Source: Paenibacillus terricola
GTDB taxonomy: Bacteria > Bacillota > Bacilli > Paenibacillales > Paenibacillaceae
Reading direction: 5' to 3'
DNA: 64,000 nt
Assembly: GCF_014779765.1 (NCBI RefSeq)
Contig: NZ_JACXZA010000002.1
Span: forward strand, 1 to 64,000
The number at the start of each line of letters is the position of its first letter. The first letter of the stretch is position 1. A program made the translations under genes and the position numbers. The notes below the pieces were generated by a model, which searched no databases, was not told the DNA's origin, and saw only the letters and a program-made list of their open reading frames with translations. Below are positions 23,603-30,703 of the stretch, in pieces.

Positions 23603-25573
23603 ATGAAATCCAAAACCGCTGTTCCGATTCTGGTCGTATGCGTAGTGCTTGCTTTAATCGGAGCACTGCTATTCGATCAATATAATCGGAGCTCCGACGA
23701 CTCCGCGGTGACGGGCGGAGTCTCGGCTGCGGCAACTACCGAACAGCTGGAGAAGAGCGTATTCGTCAAGGATAAAGTCGTTGATGTGAAGGTTACGCTT
23801 GATCCTGACGACTTCCAGAATATGCTGGACAATGCTTCTGCCGAGGAATTCAAGACGGCAACGGTCGAATATAACGGCATTAAGCTTGATAATGTAGGCA
23901 TCCGAACGAAGGGCAACCTATCGCTCCGTTCAGTCGTGCAGATGCAGGACTCGGATCGATACAGCTTCAAGCTGTCGTTCGATGAATATGTTACAAACCA
24001 GACATTGCAAGGCATTTCGAAAATCAACTTGAACAACAACTACAGCGATGCGACGTATATGCGCGAGTTTCTCACCTATGAGCTTGCGAAGTCGATGGGA
24101 TTGCCAACGCCGGAAGTTTCGTATGTGAATTTGTACGTGAATGGTGAGCTTCGAGGGTTGTATCTAGCCGTTGAGCAGGTTGGCGATGCCTATCTGGAAC
24201 GTAACTTCGGGAACTCGTATGGTGCGCTTTACAAAGGTGTTATGGGCAATGGCAGCGATCTGATCTATCGCGGCGACGAAGAATCCGACTACCCGGGACT
24301 TGAACGCAAGTCGAAGAAGTCGAACGGCGATGTACTAGTCGATATGATCAAGAAGCTTAACGATGGTACGGATATCGAGAGTGTAATCGATGTCGAGGAC
24401 GCGCTGGGCTATATCGCATTTAATGCCGTAACAGTCAATACCGACAGTTATATAGGCGGCAATAAGCAGAACTATTATCTGTACGAGAATAACGGCATAT
24501 TCTCCATTCTTCCGTGGGATTACAACATGGCGTTTAGCGGTTTGGGCGGCATGTTCGGCGGCGGTGGCGGCGGAGGCGAGAGCAGCAACACCTCGTACAT
24601 GATCGATGAGCCAACCGATAGCAGCGTCAAAGAGCGTCCGCTTGTTGCGAAGCTTCTGAGCAACGAGACGTACAAGGCGCAGTATCACGAAATGATTCAA
24701 AGCATGATCGATAACTATTTGAATGACGAAACGTTCCAAGCACGTGTGAAGCAAATGCAGGAGCTGATCGCTGACGATGTGAAGGCGGATCCTACTGCGT
24801 TCTATACCTATGAGCAGTTCGAACAAGGTGTACAGTCCCTGCTAACGTTCACGTCAAGTCGTGTTGCTAGTGTGCAGGGACAGCTGGACGGTACGGTTAA
24901 AGCGTCCGGGGATGGTTCAGGCAATGGCGGCGGCTTCGGAGGCGGCAGAAGGGGAGGCAACAACATGGCTGCGAATGGGGCTAATAATGCAGCGGCGCAA
25001 GACGGCAACAATGCGCAGGGCGGTAATAATGCGCAAGGCAATAACAATGCGCCTGCCGCACAAGGCGGCGATGGTGTGCAGAATCTGAAAGCAGCAAATG
25101 CTGATGGCGGCAATGCGCCAACGATTCAAACCGCTTCATTAGATGCTGGCAATAGCGGGCTCAGTATACAATTAGCAGCGGTAGATGCGAGCAACACGAA
25201 TCAGAACGGTCAAGCAGCGCCAGATGCTGGTAACGGCGCTCAGAACGGTCAAGCTCAACCGGGTGCAGGCAATGGCGGTATGAATGGTCAAGCTCAGCAA
25301 GGTGGCGGTCAAGGCGGTCAATTCCCGCAGGATGGCCAAGGTGGCTTCGGTGGTGGGCAAGGAGGCGACTTCGGTGGTATGGCACCACCGGATGGCGCAA
25401 ACTTCGGAGGGGGCGGGTTTGGCGGAATGGGCGGCGGACCTGGTGGTTTCGGCGGCAATACCGTGGCGAATGCCAACCAAGGCAGCACCAAAGACGCAAT
25501 TACGACAGGTTCACTCCTTATCGTTCTTGTACTTGCTATGTTCTTCGTAGTGAATTTCCGTAAGAAGCATTAA
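23603..25573 (+). CDS. CotH-kinase family surface protein
   Basis: A 656-residue exported protein. An N-terminal membrane segment (residues 5-22) leads into a CotH kinase-like domain (about 50-430), recognisable from IRTKGNLS, YVNLYVNGELRGLYLAVEQV and LPWDYNMAFSG. A long Gly/Asn/Gln-rich low-complexity region (about 435-620) then runs to a C-terminal transmembrane helix and a basic RKKH end, so both ends are anchored. CotH proteins phosphorylate spore-coat proteins in Bacillus; the target here is unknown. Third gene of the VTC operon. Confidence 0.88.
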   Translation: MKSKTAVPILVVCVVLALIGALLFDQYNRSSDDSAVTGGVSAAATTEQLEKSVFVKDKVVDVKVTLDPDDFQNMLDNASAEEFKTATVEYNGIKLDNVGIRTKGNLSLRSVVQMQDSDRYSFKLSFDEYVTNQTLQGISKINLNNNYSDATYMREFLTYELAKSMGLPTPEVSYVNLYVNGELRGLYLAVEQVGDAYLERNFGNSYGALYKGVMGNGSDLIYRGDEESDYPGLERKSKKSNGDVLVDMIKKLNDGTDIESVIDVEDALGYIAFNAVTVNTDSYIGGNKQNYYLYENNGIFSILPWDYNMAFSGLGGMFGGGGGGGESSNTSYMIDEPTDSSVKERPLVAKLLSNETYKAQYHEMIQSMIDNYLNDETFQARVKQMQELIADDVKADPTAFYTYEQFEQGVQSLLTFTSSRVASVQGQLDGTVKASGDGSGNGGGFGGGRRGGNNMAANGANNAAAQDGNNAQGGNNAQGNNNAPAAQGGDGVQNLKAANADGGNAPTIQTASLDAGNSGLSIQLAAVDASNTNQNGQAAPDAGNGAQNGQAQPGAGNGGMNGQAQQGGGQGGQFPQDGQGGFGGGQGGDFGGMAPPDGANFGGGGFGGMGGGPGGFGGNTVANANQGSTKDAITTGSLLIVLVLAMFFVVNFRKKH

Positions 25574-25585
25574 TCCGAATAGATG

Positions 25586-25632
25586 AAAGCCGTTCAACGG
25601 TACCGGATCATCCGGCCGCTGAATGGCTTTTT
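25586..25632 (+). terminator. Terminator after the VTC-DUF4956-CotH operon
   Basis: Arms aaagccgttca / tgaatggcttt around an inner ccgga / tccgg hairpin, then TTTTTG. Confidence 0.8.
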
Positions 25633-25673
25633 GTTTATTCTCTGTGTATGACATATAAAATTGGATTAATAAA

Positions 25674-25713
25674 CAAAAAAGCTCACGAATGCTAATTAGC
25701 AATTCATGAGCTT
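25674..25713 (-). terminator. Terminator of tRNA-Leu (first copy)
   Basis: On the minus strand an aagctca..gaat stem pairs around gctaattagc and ends in TTTTTTG; lies 17 bases downstream of the tRNA. Confidence 0.8.
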
Positions 25714-25729
25714 GTCATGTGTAAGAGTA

Positions 25730-25816
25730 TGGTGCGGTCAAGAGGACTCGAACCTCCACGATATTGCTACCACTGGCACCTGAAGCCAGCGCGTCTGCCA
25801 ATTCCGCCATGACCGC
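25730..25816 (-). tRNA. tRNA-Leu (anticodon CAG), copy 1
   Basis: An 87-nt class II tRNA including encoded CCA. On the minus strand it begins gcggtcatggcggaa, has anticodon stem ctggc/gccag around ttcaggt (anticodon CAG), a long variable arm and T-loop gttcgag. A near-identical gene is at 41604-41690. Confidence 0.96.
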
Positions 25817-25841
25817 ATATTGTCTGATGTCGACAAGAAAG

Positions 25842-25871
25842 ATCTTACCATTAATCTATATGGCAAGTCAA
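25842..25871 (-). promoter_or_regulatory. Promoter of tRNA-Leu copy 1
   Basis: Minus-strand TTGACT (25866-25871) and TAAGAT (25842-25847), 18 bp apart, about 25 bases before the tRNA. The remainder of the 25872-26053 gap shows nothing else clear. Confidence 0.7.
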
Positions 25872-26053
25872 CAATAATTAATAAACGATTGTAGGGCTGT
25901 ATCAATCGGATTTGTGCCGGTAAACTCTGCAATTAATTAAAATCTGTTAGGTGTTACAATAATGTTATTTCTTAGGTAAAATAGGGGTTAGTATCGTTAA
26001 TGAGCCCTGTGGAGAGGGTAAGAAACCATACGTAGAGAATGAGGTGATGTCGT

Positions 26054-26587
26054 TTGAAGAAGATTGCGATCGATATGGACGAAGTGATGGCTGATTTCTC
26101 GTCGAAGCATCTGCGTCTGTTCAATCAGAAGTTCCGGGATACGCTTACGATTGAAGAACTGCAAGGAACGAGGCTTCGGCATCTACGGCCGCACTTGGCT
26201 GATGAGATCACGGCTATTATTGATGAGGATAATTTCTTCCGTGACTTAGACGTAGTAGAGGGAAGTCAAGAAGTGATCCGCGAGCTAAGCAAGGATTACG
26301 AGATTTATATTACGACGGCAGCGATGGAGCATCCTTCTTCGTTCCATGGAAAGTATGAATGGCTGTGCGAGCACTTTTCCTTCATCTCACCGATGAATTA
26401 TGTATTCTGCGGCGATAAGAGCATCATTAACGCTGATTATTTGATTGATGACAACACTCGTAACTTCGTCAGGTTCCGGGGCCAAGGCTTGTTATTCACC
26501 GCCCCTCATAACCGAGATGAAACCGGCTATGTTCGGGTTAATAACTGGTTTGAAGTGCTGGAATTTTTCAAAAGTCAAAGTCGATAA
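26054..26587 (+). CDS. 5'(3')-deoxyribonucleotidase-type HAD hydrolase
   Basis: A 177-residue HAD phosphatase of the NT5C group. The first motif is DMDEVMADF (nucleophile Asp at 7), followed by ITTAAMEHPSS (motif II) and a late DYLIDDNTRNF (motif IV), all typical of the group that removes phosphate from (deoxy)nucleoside monophosphates. The TTG at 26054 has GAGGTGA seven bases upstream. Monocistronic; downstream lies a possible bidirectional terminator at 26672-26711. Confidence 0.88.
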   Translation: MKKIAIDMDEVMADFSSKHLRLFNQKFRDTLTIEELQGTRLRHLRPHLADEITAIIDEDNFFRDLDVVEGSQEVIRELSKDYEIYITTAAMEHPSSFHGKYEWLCEHFSFISPMNYVFCGDKSIINADYLIDDNTRNFVRFRGQGLLFTAPHNRDETGYVRVNNWFEVLEFFKSQSR

Positions 26588-26671
26588 GACTGGGCAAATG
26601 CGAGTCAAGCTGTTGCATGCACATGGAAGCTCCTGTAGGAGCTAACAAGCATGTACAGGTATAAGCAAATG

Positions 26672-26711
26672 AAATGGCGGCTGCAGAGGGAATCCCCTTC
26701 AGTCGCCATTT
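26672..26711. terminator. Likely bidirectional terminator
   Basis: aaatggcg / cgccattt arms enclosing agaggg / cccctt, between the convergent nucleotidase and MIP18-like genes; T tract is short. Confidence 0.55.
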
Positions 26712-26728
26712 CGTATAGTGGATCAACT

Positions 26729-27031
26729 TTAGAAGTACCCTAATATATCCTTCGCATCCTCCGACATCATGCTTGGCTTCCACTGGGGTTCCCACACCAT
26801 GTCGACCTCGATATTCGACTGGCCGGATCGCTCGGCAAGCATCCATTTTACGCTGTCGATTATCGTGTCGTGGAGCGGGCAACCGGGGGTTGTCAGCGTC
26901 ATCTGCACGTAGATGCGGTCCGGCTCTTGGCGAACCTCATAGACGAGACCGAGATCGACGATGTTGACCCCAAGCTCAGGATCGTATACCTCCTTCAGCC
27001 AATTGCGTAATTGCATCGACGAGGCTTCCAT
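26729..27031 (-). CDS. MIP18/PaaD-like iron-sulfur assembly protein (DUF59)
   Basis: A 100-residue protein of the DUF59 family, which assists Fe-S cluster assembly or delivery. VYDPELGVNIVDLGLVYEV is the family signature, and the conserved Cys in LTTPGCPLHDTI is present. The ATG at 27031 is preferred over one nine bases earlier because AGGAG would overlap the longer form. Last gene of a three-gene minus-strand operon driven by a Fnr-type promoter, so it is likely to serve an anaerobic metalloprotein encoded nearby. Confidence 0.87.
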   Translation of the reverse strand: MEASSMQLRNWLKEVYDPELGVNIVDLGLVYEVRQEPDRIYVQMTLTTPGCPLHDTIIDSVKWMLAERSGQSNIEVDMVWEPQWKPSMMSEDAKDILGYF

Positions 27032-27058
27032 CAGGATCATCTCCTATTCAAGTTTCCA

Positions 27059-28291
27059 TTAACGAGTGAACACTAGTGCTGCAAGACTGATATAGACGAG
27101 GGAGCCTAACGATAATGCGGTTCCTGCAAGTTCAATCATCCACTGTGAACCGAATACCATGCCTACAGTGACAAGCAGTATGCCTGCAGCAATTACACTG
27201 AGGCCGAGGCGCACATGCTTATCGCTCAGCATATCCGCCATCAGCGGCGTACCGGGCTTGCCGGCTTGTTTGCCGTAACGATGCGTCCACCATAGGAATG
27301 GGATAATCTTGGACGCATAACTCAGAATGTTGAACGACACCCAGCCGTTAAGGTACAACCATCCCGCGATGCGTATCACGTCAGCATCCAGCAGTCGATC
27401 GGGTGAATAGACGCTGACAGTTAGCCAAACAGCAAGCAGGATCCCGAACGCCATACTGCAGTAGACGGACCATTGAATGCCTGATCCGGGATGGCGTTTA
27501 TGACGGCTTCGTCTAATAAGAAGAAGATGCACATTGTATACAACGACCGCTGCAGTAAGTAGCAGAAGGGCGAACCAGATAAGCCAAGGAGATCCGTCCG
27601 TTAAGAATGCGGTCACTCCGAGTACAACAGCGGTATTCCACAACAGCAGGATGACCGTTTGAGGCTTAGTTGAATAGTTGTGCGCAAGGTAGAACATCGG
27701 CAGCATTTTGTAGCTGAAGCCTGTTATTAGCAGTCCGAACCACCCGATCGTCCCCATCCAAATATGAGCGCCAAACAGATTGTCATGTCCGTCGATCCAC
27801 CAGCCCGTTGCGAAGTTAATGCCCATCAGCATGCCGCTAAGTCCCGTCAGCACAAGGTATGCGATCGAGCATGCAGCACTTATCGTGATGGCATTCCAGC
27901 GGGATGCACGCCTTAACGTCATTGCCATATTCCAGCCAAATGCGAGAATGCCGATGAACGCCGCTGAGGCGCATAGTGCGATCCAATGGATCTGACTTGC
28001 AATAAAGCCGTACAACAACCCGATTAGACCGATTGTGAAGACGATGTAGTGGAAGTAGCCGAGCCGTTCACTGTAGACGTTCGTCTGTGCGATGACAGGG
28101 ATTAACTGATAGACAGCACCCATCGCCAACATCGTCGCCCAGCCCAACACGAATAGATGGATATGAAACCAGCCTGAAGGGCCACGCAGTTCGTCGCCGA
28201 CCCATCCGGTCAAGGACAGCAGCGACGCGGCTTGATAGAGAACAAATCCGATCATACCCGTCACGATGAAATAAAAGGGGAGACGAGACAT
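27059..28291 (-). CDS. Heme-copper-oxidase subunit I-like / NnrS-like membrane protein
   Basis: A 410-residue membrane protein with about twelve transmembrane helices. FHIHLFVLGWATMLAMGAVY and AHIWMGTIGWFGLLITGFSY carry histidines where oxidase subunit I and NnrS proteins bind heme. The full CuB ligand set of a catalytic oxidase is not evident, so it may be a heme protein in nitric-oxide or nitrite stress rather than an oxidase (inference). AAGGAGG precedes the ATG. It lies between the DUF2249 and MIP18-like genes under a Fnr-type promoter. Confidence 0.75.
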   Translation of the reverse strand: MSRLPFYFIVTGMIGFVLYQAASLLSLTGWVGDELRGPSGWFHIHLFVLGWATMLAMGAVYQLIPVIAQTNVYSERLGYFHYIVFTIGLIGLLYGFIASQIHWIALCASAAFIGILAFGWNMAMTLRRASRWNAITISAACSIAYLVLTGLSGMLMGINFATGWWIDGHDNLFGAHIWMGTIGWFGLLITGFSYKMLPMFYLAHNYSTKPQTVILLLWNTAVVLGVTAFLTDGSPWLIWFALLLLTAAVVVYNVHLLLIRRSRHKRHPGSGIQWSVYCSMAFGILLAVWLTVSVYSPDRLLDADVIRIAGWLYLNGWVSFNILSYASKIIPFLWWTHRYGKQAGKPGTPLMADMLSDKHVRLGLSVIAAGILLVTVGMVFGSQWMIELAGTALSLGSLVYISLAALVFTR

Positions 28292-28305
28292 CGACGATCG
28301 CCTCC

Positions 28306-28872
28306 TTAAATTTTGCGAATCGTAACCTTAGCGGATCCGTCAGCCTGTTCTTCAATGGTATGCGGATATCCTAGACTTTGGAGCTCCTCCAGCAGAAACA
28401 TCGGCACCCGATCGTTATGGATGACAACCGCATCGCCGGGCTGCAAGCGGTCGAGTGCGCTTAACGTCCGAATCATCGGTTTGGGAGGCTCCAGCCCCCG
28501 ATTATCCAATGTCAGGGTCCTCGGCAATTCCTCTAAATCCTCCGTAGCATTGCAATACTTCGCATGTGGTCCAATCGCGGGCTGCTCGACAGCGACAGCG
28601 GCATTCCCAATGCGATCCAACCAGCTTTTGTTCTTCTTATTCACGAAAGTGACGACCCAATGATCTGTTCCGAGCTGCTCGGCCTTGCCTATGAGCCCCC
28701 GAACTTTCAGTACACCGAATAGCGGCATCGGCTTGATCGTCGCATGAAGGACGAAGATGTCACTTGGCCCGAGCTTCTTAACGGTATCCATAATGACTTG
28801 AAAGGGTTCAAGCTTCTTGCGCAGATAAGGCCTAACATCTAACTCCACGACATTTGCAGATTGCTCATTCAT
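28306..28872 (-). CDS. Tandem DUF2249 domain protein
   Basis: A 188-residue soluble protein with two DUF2249 (TusA-like) domains, about 8-80 and 110-188. Each starts with a D-x-R segment (VVELDVRPYL; TLDNRGLEPPKP), where TusA has its active Cys region; the second contains the conserved GLEPPKPM turn but no cysteine there. DUF2249 proteins are frequent near anaerobic respiration and nitric-oxide genes, with unknown mechanism. AGAGGAG precedes the ATG. First gene of the minus-strand operon. Confidence 0.82.
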   Translation of the reverse strand: MNEQSANVVELDVRPYLRKKLEPFQVIMDTVKKLGPSDIFVLHATIKPMPLFGVLKVRGLIGKAEQLGTDHWVVTFVNKKNKSWLDRIGNAAVAVEQPAIGPHAKYCNATEDLEELPRTLTLDNRGLEPPKPMIRTLSALDRLQPGDAVVIHNDRVPMFLLEELQSLGYPHTIEEQADGSAKVTIRKI

Positions 28873-28939
28873 GGCACCTGCTCCTCTTTGATTATTTGGT
28901 CACATGATTACTGAATGCTATTGAACGGCTATGCCACCG

Positions 28940-28982
28940 ATTATAGGGCATACCGCAATCGTTCTTTGTGAGCCTCATCACA
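28940..28982 (-). promoter_or_regulatory. Fnr-type promoter of the DUF2249 operon
   Basis: A perfect TGTGA-N6-TCACA box (28967-28982) lies with its centre 32 bp from the centre of a minus-strand TATAAT (28940-28945). That puts the box at about -41.5 from the likely transcription start. Confidence 0.85.
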
Positions 28983-29035
28983 CTGAGAATGATAGTCACA
29001 CGATGTTCAATAAACTGCATCGGCATAGGTGGCAG

Positions 29036-29079
29036 AGTGATCATTATCACAGTGCTGAGCCTTTGTCTGGCAGTATGCT
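29036..29079 (+). promoter_or_regulatory. Fnr-type promoter of the lpdD-like/moaA operon
   Basis: AGTGA-TCATTA-TCACA (29036-29051), one mismatch to consensus, with TATGCT (29074-29079) 33 bp away centre to centre. It is divergent from the box at 28967-28982. Confidence 0.78.
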
Positions 29080-29117
29080 TAGCCCATTAGGTCATTCGTC
29101 AGGAAGGAAAGCTGCCA

Positions 29118-29498
29118 ATGAACAATGGAGATAACGGTCATACGTGCGAGGATGTAATACAAATTCGAGCACTGGCGATGGGGCAAGATTGGGTGTTTCT
29201 CGTCAGCGGGGGAACAGCTCATATTGGTGCAGTAGCTGCTGCTTATCGGTCGGATGACCAGCCCATTCCATGTGAGGTGGTTACAGTCCCAGGTCATCGA
29301 GAAGGAAAACTGGCAGTTGAGCTTGCAACGTTGGCATCGCATAGACTCAGGCGAACGGTGAGTGTGGTGGCAGGTATCCACTTGCATCAGCCGTCTAAAC
29401 AGCAGATTGAAGCGGTTGTTGAGTTGGCGAGAAGCAAGCTAAACCAGATGCTCGAGCATGTTGAGTCATTGGACGAAGGAGAGAATGCGCATGCATAA
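29118..29498 (+). CDS. LpdD-like (prenylated-flavin chaperone-type) domain protein
   Basis: A 126-residue soluble protein. VSGGTAHIGAVAAAY, VVTVPGHREGKLAVELA and VSVVAGIHLHQPS match the layout I associate with the LpdD/gallate-decarboxylase D-subunit domain, proposed to handle prenylated flavin. No UbiD or UbiX gene is near, so the role in a molybdenum cofactor operon is unknown. The ATG has AGGAAAGG upstream. It overlaps moaA by eight bases, and both follow a Fnr-type promoter. The family call rests on motif memory and needs a search. Confidence 0.6.
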   Translation: MNNGDNGHTCEDVIQIRALAMGQDWVFLVSGGTAHIGAVAAAYRSDDQPIPCEVVTVPGHREGKLAVELATLASHRLRRTVSVVAGIHLHQPSKQQIEAVVELARSKLNQMLEHVESLDEGENAHA

Positions 29499-30498
29499 GA
29501 ACCTGCTTGTCGATCCATTCGGCAGAGTGCATGACTATTTGCGCATTTCGGTAACCGATCATTGCAACTTGCGCTGTGTCTACTGCATGCCGGAGGAAGG
29601 GATGAAGTTCGACCCGGATCATCGGCTGATGACTTATGAAGAGATTACAGAGATCGTGCAAGTGCTGGCACCGCTTGGCATTAAGAAGCTGCGAATTACG
29701 GGCGGAGAACCACTTGTAAGAAAAGGGCTGGATCGGCTGATTGAGTATCTATCGGCTATTCCCGGCATTGAAGATATCGCCTTATCGACGAATGGCATCT
29801 ATCTTGCGCAGTTTGCTGACAGACTGAAGGCTTCGGGATTGACGCGTGTGAACATCAGCCTCGATTCGCTTGTGCCTGAGAAATTCGCAATGATCACGCG
29901 CGGGGGCGATGTTCGTAAGGTTCTGGAGGGATTACAAGCCAGTTATCAGGTAGGTTTTCTTCCGATCAAACTCAATGTCGTGCTGATGAAGGGGGTTAAC
30001 GACAACGAAGTGGCACAGTTTCTGCGAATGTCGCATGAGCAGCCGATTCATATTCGATTCATCGAATATATGCCGATTGGCAATGACGGGGTTAGCTGGA
30101 AAACCGGCTATGTGCCGCTGTCTCATGTACTCGATACATGCACGGAATTAGGCTGGGCGTATGAGCGACACGAGGACATCTACGGGAGCGGGCCGGCAAC
30201 GACGTACCAACTGGAGGGAGCAGCTGGCACATTTGGCTTGATCCGACCGATCAGCGATCACTTCTGCGGCAGCTGCAATCGGCTTCGTCTGACAGCAGAC
30301 GGTCATATCAAAGCTTGTCTGTACTGGCAGGATGAATACAACGTACGCCAGCATATTGGTGACACAGCGGCGATCGAGTCGTTGTTCCGTTCAGCCCTGG
30401 CACGCAAACCGCAGACGCATGAGATGGCTAAAGCGCTAAGCGGCGAGGCGCAATCGGGCGTACCAACAATCAGGCGAATGTCGCAAATCGGCGGATAA
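29491..30498 (+). CDS. moaA: GTP 3',8-cyclase MoaA
   Basis: A 335-residue radical-SAM enzyme for the first step of molybdenum cofactor synthesis. The N-terminal cluster motif is CNLRCVYCMPEEG; the C-terminal cluster cysteines are in CGSCNRLRLTADGHIKACLY; the protein ends in GG as required for activity in MoaA. The ATG at 29491 is chosen because AAGGAG ends nine bases before it; ATG 29485 is only three bases away. It supplies cofactor to NarG downstream. Confidence 0.96.
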   Translation: MHKNLLVDPFGRVHDYLRISVTDHCNLRCVYCMPEEGMKFDPDHRLMTYEEITEIVQVLAPLGIKKLRITGGEPLVRKGLDRLIEYLSAIPGIEDIALSTNGIYLAQFADRLKASGLTRVNISLDSLVPEKFAMITRGGDVRKVLEGLQASYQVGFLPIKLNVVLMKGVNDNEVAQFLRMSHEQPIHIRFIEYMPIGNDGVSWKTGYVPLSHVLDTCTELGWAYERHEDIYGSGPATTYQLEGAAGTFGLIRPISDHFCGSCNRLRLTADGHIKACLYWQDEYNVRQHIGDTAAIESLFRSALARKPQTHEMAKALSGEAQSGVPTIRRMSQIGG

Positions 30499-30549
30499 TT
30501 GACGGAATGATGAACGGGTACGGGATTTGAAGCAAAATAATCCATTTTG

Positions 30550-30592
30550 GGTGATCGGCATCACACCATGTCGAATGCGGTCGAGGTATTTT
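30550..30592 (+). promoter_or_regulatory. Fnr-type promoter of narGHJI
   Basis: GGTGA-TCGGCA-TCACA (30550-30565) with TATTTT (30587-30592) 32 bp away centre to centre. The predicted leader to narG is about 105 nt. Confidence 0.75.
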
Positions 30593-30639
30593 TACACTCG
30601 ACAGCACCTCGTAGTAACAGAAGCGTATGCTTCCGAAGC

Positions 30640-30689
30640 AAGTTTTTTGCTTGCAGGGAAGTATTCCGACGAAGCAAAGCAAAAAACTT
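30640..30689 (+). promoter_or_regulatory. Leader hairpin before narG
   Basis: A perfect 13-bp inverted repeat, AAGTTTTTTGCTT (30640-30652) and AAGCAAAAAACTT (30677-30689), encloses an inner ggaa / ttcc hairpin. The 3' arm ends two bases before the TAGGAGG ribosome site of narG, so the structure could affect translation or mRNA stability. Confidence 0.6.
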
Positions 30690-30703
30690 ATAGGAGGTTA
30701 ACA

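Noticed and set aside
24900..25460. Tandem-repeat or CRISPR-like array in the Gly/Asn-rich region
   Set aside because: The repeats are codon-level low complexity inside the CotH gene, with variable unit length and no spacers.
30499..30703. Molybdenum cofactor riboswitch before narG
   Set aside because: The leader is a simple hairpin with a Fnr-type box; no multi-helix aptamer pattern could be recognised.
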